Positions 11,919-24,634 of a DNA stretch of 64,000 nucleotides are shown one piece after another. The DNA is taken from assembly GCA_023105745.1 (NCBI GenBank), contig JALGQZ010000009.1:10774564-10838563 (forward strand), read 5' to 3'. The DNA comes from Austropuccinia psidii. Lineage: Eukaryota > Basidiomycota > Pucciniomycetes > Pucciniales > Sphaerophragmiaceae. The position numbers and the translations under genes are program-made. Under the pieces are notes generated by a model that did no database searches, was not told the origin of the DNA, and saw only the letters and a list, made by a program, of their open reading frames with translations. The first letter of the stretch is position 1. Each line of letters starts with the position of its first letter.

Positions 11919-13154
11919 ATCAGTGTGAGCCTTTGAGATATGACTACATATCCAAAAAGGTCACAGAAAAATTTCTGTAATAATTATACTTATGATAATT
12001 ATCTCAAAAATTAGTAAAATACCATAAGGAAGTACAAAATCTGAATTAAAACAGAATCTAATGAATAAAAATGTGAGATAAATTACACCATTAGATTCCT
12101 CATGGTAAAATACACATATAATATTTTTATGGCATATCTGTAAAGTCAATATTTAATGAGTTATAAGTAATAATACCTTATGAAATACATAAATCATTAA
12201 TTATTTCAGAAACCAATAAAACAACATGTAAAATAAACTATAACATTGGATTCCCCACAAACTTTCACACATAAAACAATTTTAAAGCTATTCTCTAAAG
12301 TTAATCCTTAAGGAATTAAGCTGAATATATGCACTTTTTTGGTCAATGCATATATTCATGGTTTTTAGCTAATATCTCTTGAAATATGCAAGATAGAAGG
12401 TTAGACCAAAAATAAAGTAACCACATATTCATTGTAAAAACACAGAAATGAACTTTATTTTACAAGTTATAAATAAGGTTAACACTTGTAATGGTTTATT
12501 GATCAAAATCATTGAAGCTGCTGACCACTTTGTTGTGAAAGTGGTCCAAACTTTGGAAAGACGTAGACTGTAAGATTCTACTAGCTCATTAATGAAGAAT
12601 GACGTAATTTGTATTATAATATTCAAGGTATAACCCCTTGAAATCATGGTTTGAAGTTTAAAATATCAAATTTCAACAGAAAAGATGAGTTACAAGAAAA
12701 ATCATCAAAAAGAGAGTTTTGATGATGTAATACAATGCTCTTGGAAGTTTAGTAAGGACATGCCAGGATATTATAATTCACACTCCAAATATCTTTAGCG
12801 TTTAAAACTTAAAAGTTATTAAGGATAAGGTTTTGAGCTTAATCTTGATCATTTATGATCACTCACTGTAATCTTAAATTAAGTTTAACAGTCATATGAG
12901 TGATAAAATTGGTGAATACTATTATTTTATTATGAAATATAATGAAATCCACAAATTTTGGGGTTCTGCCAAGTGTATGACATCATCAAACTTAGAATTA
13001 TAGTGATAACTCTAAATAAAGGCGTAATAATGAGATAAGATGGTTTGATCATGATGTAATCATCACCAAACCTTAAAATACTAATCATTTCTAGTAGATA
13101 TCATCAGTACACGTCTACTAGAGGACTAATGGACTCCAGGAGGGAGGTATTTAC

Positions 13155-13162
13155 TATAAATA
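13155..13162 (+). promoter_or_regulatory. TATA box of LTR C, 5' copy
   Basis: TATAAATA is followed about 65 nt downstream by a strong splice-donor-like AG/GTAAGT at 13228. The 3' copy keeps the TATA element (about 14330) but its donor is altered. Promoter role is inferred. Confidence 0.5.
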
Positions 13163-13913
13163 GAGCTCTTCTTGCTCTATTTTCCCCTCAGACACTTACA
13201 AAACACTAAATAATTAAATAATAAAAGGTAAGTTCTTTATTCTTTATATTTAAAACCTTTATATTATTAAAGAACAAAGATAATATTTATTATAATAATT
13301 GATCTCGACGTGATTATTTCAATTATTTAATTGTTTTGCTCAAAAGTCTCTTTAAACTCTATTCCCACGTAAAATCAAAGAATATTTATAATTTCTCCAT
13401 TTTTATTTGTAACTACAGTTTGTGTAAACTGTATTTACATTATTTTGGCATAAAATATTTCAAAACTTTTATATTAAGTGTTGAAAGTAGGTTATTTTCC
13501 CCTTTATAATAATTTCTCTTTATTATTACTTTGAATAACTCTTATATTGATAGAAATAGTATTTATATTGATAAATAACTTCAATATTAGTAATATTATT
13601 GTTATTAATTGTTTTTTATTCATAAAAAACAATTTTTTATGCCTTTATTATTTGTTGGTAACAATAATAAAGTGCTTATAAATATATTAGTTATTATATA
13701 TTAATATATTTGTTTATTATATTTTGTTTTTATAATATAAATTATATTATTATATTTATTTAATAATATAATCATTTTTTACACCTTAATTATAATAATT
13801 CACAATTATTATAATTAATTTTATCTTATTATTCATTATTCATAAGGACATTCATAGTACAATAAGTTAAATATTTGTAATATTTACTTATTGTTTCATA
13901 GCCAAACCTTACA

Positions 13914-13931
13914 TTTGGGGGCCTGGCTGTG
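13914..13931 (+). other. Primer binding site, element C
   Basis: TTTGGGGGCCTGGCTGTG directly follows the LTR end, as in element 3 (39702). A 2-nt spacer then TGGGGGCCTGG would pair with a tRNA 3' end in CCCCCA. I cannot name the tRNA. Confidence 0.6.
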
Positions 13932-15359
13932 ATATTTACTTTAAAAGACCTTTAAAAAAGATTCTAATTGGGTTTATCCAATAATAAATTATGATTATAA
14001 TCATAAAATTATATAATAATTTTATATTTATGATCACTCACTGTAATGTTGAATTAGGTTTAACAGTCATATGAGTGATAAAATTGGTGAATACTATTAT
14101 TTTATGATTAAATATAATCAAATCCACAAATTTTGGGGCGCTTCCAAGCATATGAAGTCATCAAACTTAGAATTATAGTGATAACTCTAGATAATGGCAT
14201 AATAATGAGATAAGATGGTTTGATCATGATGTAATCATCACCAAACCTTAAAATACTGATCATTTCTAGTAGCTAGCATCATTACACGTCTACTAGAGGA
14301 CTACTGGACTCCAGGAGGGAGGTATTTACTATAAATAGAGCTCTCCTTGATCTATTTTCCCCTCAGGCGCTTACAAAACACTAAATAATTAAATCAAAAA
14401 AAAGTAAATTATTTATTCTTTATATATAAAACTTTTATATTATTAAAGACCAAAAATAGTCTTTATTATAATGATCAATCTTGATGTTATTACTTCAATT
14501 ATCTAATTGTTTTGCACAGAAATCTCTTTGAACTCTATTTCCACATAAAATAAAAGAATATTTGTAATTTCTCTATTTTTATTTGTAACTACAGTTTGTA
14601 TAAACTGTATTTACATTATTTTGGCGTAAAATCTTTCAAAAGTATTATATTAAGTGTTAAAAGTAGGTTATTTTCTCTTTTATAATAATTTCCCTTTATT
14701 ATTACTTTTAATAATTCTTATATTGATATAATTAGTATTTATATTAATAAATAACTTTAATATTAGTAATATTATTGTTATTAATTGTTTTTTATTTATA
14801 AAAAACAATTTTTACGCCTTTATTATTTGTTGGTAACAATAATAAAGTGCTTATAAATATATTAATTATTATATATTAATATATTTGTTTATTATATTAT
14901 CTTTTTATAACATAAATTCTATTATTATATTTATTTAAGAATATAATCATTTCTTATGCCTTAATTATAATAATTCACAATTATTATAATTAATTTTATC
15001 TTATTGATCACTATTCATAAGGACTTTCATAGTAGAATAAGTTAAATATTTGTAATATTTACTTATTGTTTCATAGTCGAACCTTATAATCAGTGAACTA
15101 GCACGAATATATTTTGGTCCAGAAGGAATAAAAAACTACTTTAGTAGGATGGTTGTGGCTGTTAGGAAACTGCAAATAGCTTCAGGGGAGCTCTTCTGGA
15201 AATTTGGCCAGTTTTTATAAAAGTAAGTCTATTGAGAGGAGTAAACCACCTACAAGATTTCCATGAAACATCTTGTGTATGATACATATTAGTGGGATAA
15301 TAAAAATATAAAGGAGTATCAATTTATTTCATTGGCTCATAAACATTTATTCCCTTTTG

Positions 15360-17383
15360 GAACCCCAAATACATTTTTAATATGTGGAAGGAAAACCCAA
15401 AAAATTATGTGCATATTAAAAATTAATCATTTTCACAAACAAACATATGGAGATCTTTTTTAAATAAAAAAATTCATGGATTTAAGACCTGATTCCAATT
15501 ATACACAAAACTTCACCCATGGTAATTGAAAAAGTTTAATAAGGTTAAAACAACTCTATGAGGTGGTAATATGTAAACTAAATTAAAACTTCATCATGAA
15601 TACTGAATAATAGATCTGTGTAAAGTCTTGGTTTTGCATTTTTATGTCAAAATAATGGGATTCTGACAAAGGCTGTACTACATATACACTAATATTAGTG
15701 TTGTGCATTATTTTGGAGCTTGAGAGTACTATATTTTTACATTAATAGAGGATCTCAGCCTCAAAGGCTGAATTACTATATTGATATGAAAAGCAGCCAA
15801 GAGCGACAAAAGGCATCAAAGAGAGCCAGGGAACCCAGATTTAGAGGCCTATGAGGCATAAAAAGATCAGATACTTGGATAAATGCCTTATAGTGCCCAA
15901 ATTATGATATTAAAGCCTCTTGGAAATCTTTTTTATAGATTAAAGTACTTTTTAATCATGAAAAAATAGAAAATAAGGTGCTATCTTGATATTCCAAGGA
16001 GTTAAGAAACACCTTCAATTCCTGTAGCCATATCTATTCTCAATTATATCACATGGATAAGTAAAAAAGACTATATCAACCCCTTTGTTGACCAGTATTC
16101 ATGGAATTACCTCATGAACTCAAGATGTCACTATGTTATATTCCTGCCCCACATAGAAAATGAGGTAAAACTTCAAAAAATCATTAAAAATAAAATTATT
16201 AATTCATCAATTAGAAAATTTCAGGAAATATTCCAAGGGTGGTTAGCTATACTAAAGTCAAAATAAAGTGACTTAAGAATTACAATTGAAATATTTACTT
16301 ACAGTTCATTTTTGATTGTTCCATGTGAAACACTGAATCTTCAAAAATTCACAGAGATTACAAAATGTGATTAAGTTTCCAATAATTTCAATTGTTTCAT
16401 TAAGAAATAATATCCCAAAATAAAATAATACTTACAGAATTGAATTAATAATTTTTCAATAATAAATGGGTTGGTATCTACACAAAATCACACTTGTAAG
16501 AAATTATGGTCATTTCAAATGACAAAAAATAATGCAACCTTGAATGTAAATTGGACATATTCTTTCTCACATATTGGTTTTGAATTAAACTACTTCTTTT
16601 GTCTCTTTAAACTTTTATAGACTCAAAAGAAGCCATATTTTTTGTTTTTTCTGAATATCCATCTTATTTTCCCTACAATCTATAGAATTAACTATTATAC
16701 TACTACAAGGTATCATAAAAGTTATTCTTGATATTTTGAATCTTTTAAGGCTCTGAAAAGATTTTTAATAAATAATATTACTTTTTTAATAGTAGTTAGC
16801 TACTTATAATTTATATTGTTCAAATTCATATAAATATTTGTTGTAAACCCATGAGTACTCTTACAAACTTTCTCAAAGCCCTTAGCTCTTTGATTATATG
16901 TGTCTTAAGCTATTTCACCTTTTATTATTTGTGTTTTTATTGATTTTGAACATTTTTTTGTTAATCTTTGGAGTTATATAGAATTTGTTCTCAATTTTAT
17001 AAATAATTAAGCTTAGAAATTCATTTTAGACTTAATTTCTCTGAATTCATCTATCAAATAATGATTTATTTATATTATTCTCTTAGAAAAAAATTTTCCA
17101 TCACTACACAAGTCCATAAAAATCAACTGTGAAAGTGAAACTTTTCTTTCAGTATTATTGAATCTGGTAGAAAAAAATTACTTCTACATTAATATTCTTG
17201 GTAGAATATTTTCATGATAGAACAGTTATTTCATATAATTAAAAAAAACCTTTATAGATATTTCAGTATCTGAGATGTTAAGATCTTCTTTTTTTAATAC
17301 TTTTCGTTTTTAATATTGATTTTGAGGACAGTAATTGTACACTAGTTTTTCTTGTGACTAGTTTCTTCAAATAAAAAACCTTC
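15360..17383 (+). mobile_element. Degraded LTR related to family A (LTR E)
   Basis: Several blocks align with LTR A: the AGAGAGCCAGGGAACCC region (about 15820), the CCATGTGAAACACTGAATCTTC block (about 16320), a donor-like ACAAG/GTATCA (about 16708), and the terminal module with GAGGACAGTAATTGTAC, a hairpin (17341-17362) and CCTTCA. The left end is approximate because the first bases have decayed, and no target duplication was found. Confidence 0.5.
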
Positions 17384-18207
17384 AGAGCTAATAAGTGAAA
17401 GATTTCTTTTGATAAAAAAAGGAGGGAAATGTATGTTACAGGTTTCAATTATCCTGTTTTTGATGCTTTGGATTGTCAAATAGTCAGAGCTTTCAGATTT
17501 ATTCAATGAAAAATAAAAAACACACTGGAAATTGCTTGTATGCTGAGCTGAATCTAACAATATGTAGAATTGAGAGTTTCTAACTCTTATTATTCTAAAT
17601 GAAATTCAGCAGGGAGAATTTGTGAAATCTCTGTAAAATCTTGCAAGATTTAATACTGCAGAAAAATAATGAGTGGATGTAGTTCATATCATCAGATAGG
17701 GTTTAATGAGTGAAATTTTGGATCCTGAGGATTTAACAAAAGGAGTCGATAGCATTTCTTTCTTAAAAGAATTCCTTGGTTTTACTTGGTTTATCATTGA
17801 ACTTTCTTGTATTATTAATGTTCTTGAATGTTACCCTTGGTTTAAGATTGTGGCTAGGATTTCAATTTGGTTGGGCTTCATATTTTAATCAGTTATATGG
17901 GACACTTGAGAGAAATTATCTTCATTGAGATTTCCTTCTTTTAAATGAGCCAAATTAATTCAAAAGGGAAGATAATCATATTTTAGATTTACTATGATGA
18001 GTGTTAAAATCTTAAAGATAGAGTTGTTTTTTTCATAAGAAAGAAAGGTATTCTAATACTCTTTGTTTGTATAGGGTCTCTGATAATAACCACCCTGAAT
18101 GATAGAGCCTGATTTGTCCCAACTGTTTCGAATTCTTTCATATTTACGAATATTCCTTCTCTGGAAGATAGAATAGTCTTTAGAATTTGTAACCTCTTCA
18201 CAATAAT
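17384..18207. other. AT-rich DNA, no gene seen
   Basis: Short frames at 17706-17888 and 18004-18282 have no recognisable domain; the second runs into LTR A. Nothing else seen. Confidence 0.5.
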
Positions 18208-19025
18208 TGTGAGCCTTGAGGTATATTTTACATACCAAAAGAGGCCAAAATTATCTTTGAGAATACTTTTCAAGCTATGCATAACCCATCAGTCATGCAT
18301 ATATTCAAAATTCATCATTTTTTATTTCAGAAAAGATGAATAACTTTTTATTGAGTATGTAAATCCATGGATTTAAGGCCAGATATGGATTCTACACAAA
18401 AATTCACTTAGGGTAGCTCCATAGAGGGAATAAGCTTAAATTAACTCTATGAGCTGGTAATATGGAAAATACATCAATACCACATAAAAGAATTGTGAAA
18501 AATTTTGTTTTTCTCAATGTCACACCAAAATGATGGGAATGTGAGATATCCCATGTTACATATACACTAAGAATAGTGTTATGCATGTTTGTGGCACCTA
18601 ACATTATGGTATTCTTACATACATTTTTGATACCCCCATAGTGCATATCAGTCTTGAACCCTGAAATTATTTTCTTTGGTGTGAAAATAGCTAAGGGGGA
18701 CAAAAGACATCAAAGAGAACCAGGGTACCCAACTTCTGAGGCCTCTGAGGCGTGGATAGCTCTAAAGCTAGGATCCATGGCTGATCATGGCCAAATTAGT
18801 GTACTAAAACCTTTTGGTAACTTGGTTAACAAGTTAAAATTGCATTAAATCATAAGAAAATTGCAGATAATTTGCTATTTTGACATGCCAAGGAGGTAGA
18901 AAGCTACTTGGACTGTTGTAAACATGTCAATTCTTAATTATTTTCCATGTATGAACCCGCAAAGAGTAATTAAAACCCTTTTTGGACTAGTATCCATTGA
19001 TTTACTCCATAGCAATCAGCCATAT
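18208..19025 (+). mobile_element. Element 2 5' LTR A, left part
   Basis: Starts TGTGAGCCTTGAGG and matches 56-842 and 49479-49976. It is interrupted at the target sequence CATAT by element 1. Confidence 0.9.
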
Positions 19026-20441
19026 TGTCAGGCTGAGTCTATGATAAAGGTGTATAATGGTATTTAAAAACTTTAACTATGACTGTGATATGGTGAAAAT
19101 GATATAAAAAGCTTTGATAATGATGATAAATTTTAAATTAAAATATTGAGGGCTTTGCTTTAATAATATAGTGGTGGTGAGTGCTGCTGAAAGCCCTGGG
19201 TGCAGTCTTACCAGCTGGATTACAATAATAAGAACTACAATACTTAATTTTAAAATATAACCTTATTATTTTCCAAGAGTATAACTGTTTTTGACAGTTG
19301 TACTATGTAGGAATTCAAGAGAAGGATGAGGAAACCTTTTCTGGCTGTGGAAAGGCCCCTTTTTATCCTAAAATGGGGTGAAAAGGCTTACAGACCTTTT
19401 GGTGTAGAGGAAGTGAAGATTTTTCACTCCCAAGTACTTGCTTGTGGTTTTCACAGAGCCAGTATATCCTGTATTGGGCTTGGATGTGGTTTTGAAACCA
19501 CATCTGGGCAGTTTTCACCAATACAGGGTGGAAATTGTCATCTGGGGACCACATAGCCTGATTCTGACATGTATTATGCATAGAATGCTTTACAGAACCT
19601 GTATGGGACCCCAGTATTGAAGTATAAACATGATTCTTTGTCTGTTTGACACCTCATAATCATGGTTATGGGATATTATCCCACTATAAGGCTGTATTGG
19701 CCAAACTGTGGGATTTTGACCTTTAAACAGCTATACCTTTGTCTGTTTTTGAGATATCAACCTCAAAATTGGTTCATTGTTTATCCCGAGATGTTTTCTA
19801 CACTATGGTACCTTTTTTGATATGACTATCATTAAATATGGCAAAGTTATGCCATGTACAAGTTTTTTTGTACATATGTAGGTTTTGGCAAAAAGCTGTA
19901 TGGAGCTTGTTTGCTCCACAACTTTTGTTCTAGGAGAGTTATGGGGAAATTAATGGAATAATAAGATAGCCCTTATTTTGCTCTTTCCAAAGAGATCTCA
20001 CTTTAGGTATGTCACCCTAAAACTGTAGAAGTTAGATGAGAGGTGAATATTTTGTTCACCCTTATTTGGCCTGATTTTGGCCATAACTTCTATAATACTG
20101 GTGCTAGCTCAGTTTGAGTAGTACCATTCGGTAGCCCTTACTTAGAGCTTCATTATTAATACCCAATTGATGGGGTTAAGCCTCTTCCTCTGTATTTCAG
20201 ATGAGAGGTGAAAATTAAGGTTTATGCTCAGTAACAGCTTTGAGCAGGGATAACTTTGTTACTCTTTGTCCTAAGATTATGGGGACTTGTATATGTAGAA
20301 AGTGGTGAGTTTCCTCTTTCATTTGATACCTTTTGAGCTTATTTGGCTCAGCTTCATGTTTTGGTGGTATCTTGGCTACTCCACTGATTTATGGTATTTG
20401 GCTGTCATGCTTGTGCTTGGGTTTTGAGTCACAGGCTGACA
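19026..20441 (-). mobile_element. Element 1 3' LTR (family G)
   Basis: 1,416 bp, plus-strand ends TGTCAGGCTGAG and CAGGCTGACA. It keeps the two-tier palindrome near 19470-19527. Confidence 0.9.
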
Positions 20442-20460
20442 TACCCTCCCTTTAAAAAGG
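20442..20460 (-). other. Polypurine tract of element 1
   Basis: The reverse complement reads CCTTTTTAAAGGGAGGGTA directly upstream of the 3' LTR start TGTCAG. A purine run here primes plus-strand DNA synthesis in LTR retrotransposons and confirms the minus orientation. Confidence 0.8.
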
Positions 20461-20524
20461 GCTCATCATTGATGAGACTGTTCAGTCCACCTAGAGGCTC
20501 TTAGTCTTCTCAATTAAAGGTTCC

Positions 20525-20987
20525 CATCTGGTATGGCATCCTCTGCCAACAATTTGTCTGTATCAGCTTTCTGGTTCTTCAATCTGACCAAGTATTGTCT
20601 TTGGTCTTTACCATTCAGTCTGATCTTCCTGGCCTTGATGATTTTCCTCACTGGTCCAGGGGATTCTTCCACTTTCACTATCTTTGGTGGGGTGGGGCTT
20701 TCTTCCTGGAGGGGAATTTATCCTCCTCTGTCTGCAAGTATGGTTTGACTAAACTCACAGGAAAGACTGGGTGTTTCCTAGAAAATTCTTCTGCAAGTTT
20801 GAGCCCCACTGCATTTTCCCTATCAATCTAATGATAGTGAAGGGCCCTAAAAATTAGTATCTCATCTTCTTAGGTCCTTTCAGATTATCAAAGCTCAGTG
20901 TAGACACTAACACTTGGTCCCCTTCTTTAAAGTCAGGTTCCATGTGTGATTTGTCCCACCTCTGCTTATTATATTATTTTGCCTCAG
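20525..20987 (-). pseudogene. Element 1 integrase C-terminus and chromodomain
   Basis: The minus strand shows a conserved post-integrase segment (around 20870-20960, QVLVSTLSFDNLKGPKK) and, at about 20690-20525, a chromodomain-like run with KARKIRLNGKDQRQYLVR and ending AEDAIPDGN. Chromodomains at the end of integrase define chromoviruses and direct insertion into marked chromatin. The aromatic residue expected in the middle is changed (DKLLAE, where element 3 has DEWIVE). Stops and frame shifts separate it from the integrase core. Confidence 0.75.
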
Positions 20988-22168
20988 CTATGCATTTGGA
21001 AGCTGTGTAACAAGCCCTCTTCCAGATTTCATGGAAATCATTGGCTTGGGGTTGATGGTAAGAAGATTTTTCTTCAAGTGATCCACAGGAAATAGGGGAA
21101 TCCACCCTTTCTCTACCAGTGCAGGTGTTTTTCCTGTGGTAGAGTGCTGACTTTTATTATAAGCCAGCTGGACTGCTGGTTGAAGGGTAACCCAGTCATG
21201 GGTGTATCCTTCATGGTCCTTGTATTCTGTGCCATAGGCACAGAATCTTCTAAGGATGTCCTCCAATTTCCGGATCATCCTTCCAGCTAATCCATCTGTT
21301 TTTGGATGGTACGCTGTGGAAAATGCAAGCTTGGTTCCAAGAATTTCATACAAGTTTTTCCAAAATTCAGATGTTAACTTTGCATCCCTATCACTAATAA
21401 TGATTTTTCGGGACTCCACAGGTAGATATTATGTTATTCCAAAAATAATAGAGCAGTATCCATGGCTGTGTCCTCCTTGTGATATGGTAGGCACCTCATA
21501 CTCTTTCTGAACCTATAAACTATGATTAAGCAGGCATTGAAGTTCTCTTTGCCTCCTGAAACAAGTCCTGTGACCCAGTACATGTTGATGGTTTCCCATG
21601 GGTGTTTGGGTTCTTCTATGTGTTGAAGTAACCCATACTTCTTCCCATGTTTCTTATTTCCCTTCTGGCATTTCTAACAAGTGTTGATGTATTCACTCAA
21701 CTTTTGCTCCCATTTGGGCCACCAAGCTGTGCTTGCTACCCTTTCCTTCTTCCTGTCTTTACTCATGTGATCCATATAGGGTAAGTCATGGCATTTATGT
21801 AGGATCAAGGATATATGGTCTCTGTCTATTATTGTGAGTGCACTAGTGTGCTTCTCTCTATGGTAGAGCAGGCCATCTATAAGGAAAAATCTGTTGTCCT
21901 TATAGTCCCTCAACCAGGGTTCCTCTACCTGGGATTCCAGTTCTGGGCTCCTGTACTTTTGTTGAAGGAGTTGCAACAATATGCCACACTGTATGTGTTT
22001 GGCATATGCCTTCATCACTGCATTGAAAAATTCATTATGCAGTGCTGAGGAACTTATTCCCAAGATGGGAGTTTCTGTTCCTTCTGAATCAGTGTTTCCA
22101 CTGTCTGGGGTACCACTTTCTGGTTCCCATTCAGAAAATTTGAAGTTTTTCCTCCTATCTATTTCCAT
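20988..22168 (-). pseudogene. Element 1 integrase, broken
   Basis: 22168-21674 carries the zinc-binding HHCC-type segment (HKCHDLPYMDHMSK, then AWWPKWEQKLSEYINTC and a stop). The core resumes at about 21610, where the first catalytic Asp context reads INMYWVTGL, Asp replaced by Tyr. 21419-20988 carries the second Asp ([10 protein letters not shown]) and the motif [19 protein letters not shown], in which Gly stands where the elements on the plus strand have the catalytic Glu (GLAERM). Together this indicates an inactive enzyme that once joined the element's DNA ends to the host chromosome. The frame changes at least once between the segments. Confidence 0.85.
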
Positions 22169-22191
22169 GAAATGGATAGGGATCTTGGCTG

Positions 22192-23889
22192 CTACTTCAG
22201 GGTCATAAGCAAGATTTCTTTTGCCATTATCCAGTGGCCATCTGCATTGGTATGACTTTTACCTTCTTTGTATATGATATTCATGTTCCCTATATACTCT
22301 TGGATGGCTATTTGCCACCTCAACATGTGTCTATTGGTAGTCTTCATGTTTAGTAAAGACTTCAAGGCTGTGCAGTCTTTGTAGACTTCAAAGACTGCAC
22401 CCTCCAAATAATAATGGAGTTTTTCCAGAGCCCAGACTACGCATAGAAATTCAGTCTGGGTGGCCCCATACCTGGCTTCTGAATCTTTCAGTTTCCTAGA
22501 GATGTAACATATGACTCCCTCTCTTGGTTCACCATCTAAAATTTGTCTCTGGTAAAGGGCTGCTCCCAAGCCTTGGCTACATGCTGCATCTATGTATAGC
22601 TTGAATGGTAGTTCAAAGTCATGCAAGATGAGTACAGGTGCATTTTTGAGTTCATTTTTGATCCTCTTATTTGCATCCCTTCTTTCCTTGGTAGTTTCAA
22701 AAACTACATCTTTTGAACCTAACTTGTATAAGCTACTAGTTATGTGGTCAAACCCTTTGATGTGATTTCTATAGTAGCTATCAAACCCAAGGAAAGATTG
22801 AATCTCTTTGATGTTTATTGGTACTGGCTTTTGCAATACTGCTGCTATGTTCTGGTAAATTTCCAGACTAAGACCTGAGACTTTATTTCCTAGAGCTAAT
22901 AGCTCTTGTTGGCCAAAATTGCACTTTTTAAGTGAAATTTTCAGGTTGATATGTATGCATTTACTTAGCACTTTGTCTATGTATTGCAAATGGTCTTCCC
23001 ATCTCTCTGAGTATATAATGATGTCATCAACATATACTATCATACAGCATTCCAATATTTCTTCTTGAAATATTGTGTCTATCATCCTTTGGAAGTGTGC
23101 TGGTTCATTTTTGATGCCAAATGGCATCCTGGTATACTCATATATGCCCATATGGCATATGATTCTGAGTAATTCCATGGAGTTTGGTTTAACTCCATTC
23201 TGGTGAAAACCTTTCATACAATCCATCTTGGTTATGTTTATGGCTTTTGCCAGTTTGTCTAGGGCATGAGGTATCCTTGGTATAGGGTACCTGTCAGCTT
23301 TTGTGTAGTTTTTCAGAGCTCTGAAATCTCCACACAACCTATATTTGCCATCATTCCAGGTGATTAGGACATGACTGGTGATTTCCACTATTTCATTGTG
23401 TCCAATCTTTCTGATGGCATTCATTTCTAGGAGTTAATTGATGTGTTTCTCAATTTCTTTCCTAGTCTCCAGACTTTCTGGGTATGGAGGTCTCCTGAGC
23501 ATTGGTGGATGAGGTCTTTCCCCATCCAGATATAGTTCTATATCATGGCCTCCAATTTTGCCTAATGGTTCTTCACCAATGGCAAATGCTGGTCTATTTT
23601 TCCTCAGCATCTTCAGAAAACTTAGTTTCTGTTTACTGGTGAGGTTAGTGCTAAAATTGCCCTCTCTGAATTCATTTAGTAGTTCTTCCAGTGGATTCTT
23701 GGCAGATATTTGGTATATATCAATTGAAAATTTCTTTTTCTTGTTGGTACCAATGGTAATGTGTCTGTTTTTAATATTATAAATATCAATACCATACATC
23801 CTCTGGTAATCTGTCCCCAGTAAGAACCCTTGTATGTGGGAATAATCAAGCACTACAAACTCTGGGTTGAGTCTGATATTACCCTTCAT
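22192..23889 (-). pseudogene. Element 1 reverse transcriptase and RNase H
   Basis: The frame runs from the protease-RT linker (23889-23434) through a TAA stop to RT and RNase H (23424-22192). RT motifs visible are VLITWNDGKYRLCGDFRALKN, MPFGIKNEPAHFQRMID and the catalytic box IVYVDDIIIYS. RNase H begins at about KLYIDAACSQGLGAALYQ and includes [19 protein letters not shown]. Connection and thumb motifs (EIQSFLGFDSYYRNHIKGF) are in place. The only break in this stretch is one in-frame stop (E-K-H-I-N-stop-L-L-E-M), so the catalytic part decayed little. Confidence 0.9.
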
Positions 23890-24006
23890 ATGGGGTATAA
23901 TTATCTATTTGATAATTGTCCCAATGGAATTCATCTTCCCTGAAGCACTTTTGAAGTTCTTTGCCTTGGGTGGCCAGAGTTGTTTCTTGCAATTTGGGAA
24001 GTGGTT

Positions 24007-24516
24007 TTACAGATAATTTCTGGCCATTATGGAGCAGTGTGCCCCACTGTCAATGATCAATGGGTGTTGAGCATTGTCAATGCAAACAGTAATTTTGGTG
24101 GCTGTCCCATGTATGTATGCCATTCCTTTGGTTGGTGTGACCAGGAATGTTTGTGCCTCCTGTGTATGCTTGCAAAAGTTTTCATTGGCAGTGTCTTGTG
24201 GCATACCTGCTTCCAACTGTATGTCCTGGATTTCCAATGGGGTCTAGAAATTCTTCTCTTGGGTATTTCTCTTCATCTGATTGTTCTCTGATGGCATCTC
24301 CCATAGATTTTGATTCAGAATCCTCTGTTTGGGATTCCTCCTCTGGGACTTTCTCAATTGCATAGACTTTTTTCTTTTCCTTTGGAAAGTTTTTGGAATA
24401 GTGGTCTGTTGAACTACAATTGTGACAAGAATTTTTCTTCTTGGTCCCCTCTGCCACCATTTCCCTGGGTTGGTCTTTAAACTCCACCCTGAAAGGTTGT
24501 TTCTCTTTGAAACCAC
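24007..24516 (-). pseudogene. Element 1 nucleocapsid zinc knuckle and protease
   Basis: 24487-24182 holds a CCHC-type knuckle CHNCSSTDHYSKNFP with Phe in place of the last Cys, so zinc binding is probably lost. A Lys-rich linker (KEKKKVYAIEK) and an acidic Glu/Ser-rich stretch follow. The frame then shifts to 24237-24007, which ends in the aspartic-protease active-site motif PLIIDSGAHCSIMARNYL. Protease would normally cut the gag-pol polyprotein. Confidence 0.85.
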
Positions 24517-24634
24517 TGCTTTTATATGGGGTGTATTTCCCTATATTAGTTCTTTTCCTTACATCTTTAAAGGTATTTGAAATGTTGTCTAGAGTGTAAT
24601 TTTGGTTGCATCTGCATTTTACTGCATGCTCTAG

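Larger units (their letters stand above)
11924..15088 (+). mobile_element. Rearranged LTR element, family C
   Basis: A whole 5' LTR (11924-13913, TGTGAGCCTTTGAG to CCTTACA) is followed by primer-binding-site-like TTTGGGGGCCTGGCTGTG and only about 100 bp more. Then comes a second LTR copy lacking its first about 920 bp (14028-15088, ending CCTTATA). The unit is flanked by ATCAG at 11919-11923 and 15089-15093, so it is bounded by one target duplication and is a single insertion whose gag-pol and first part of the 3' LTR were lost. No coding sequence remains. Confidence 0.85.

Noticed and set aside
13500..13900. Extreme AT-rich stretch as a centromere or origin
   Set aside because: It is the 3' part of LTR C and recurs at 14650-15080, so LTR composition explains it.
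20988..24365. Plus-strand open frames across element 1
   Set aside because: They are antisense shadows of pol and gag on the minus strand.
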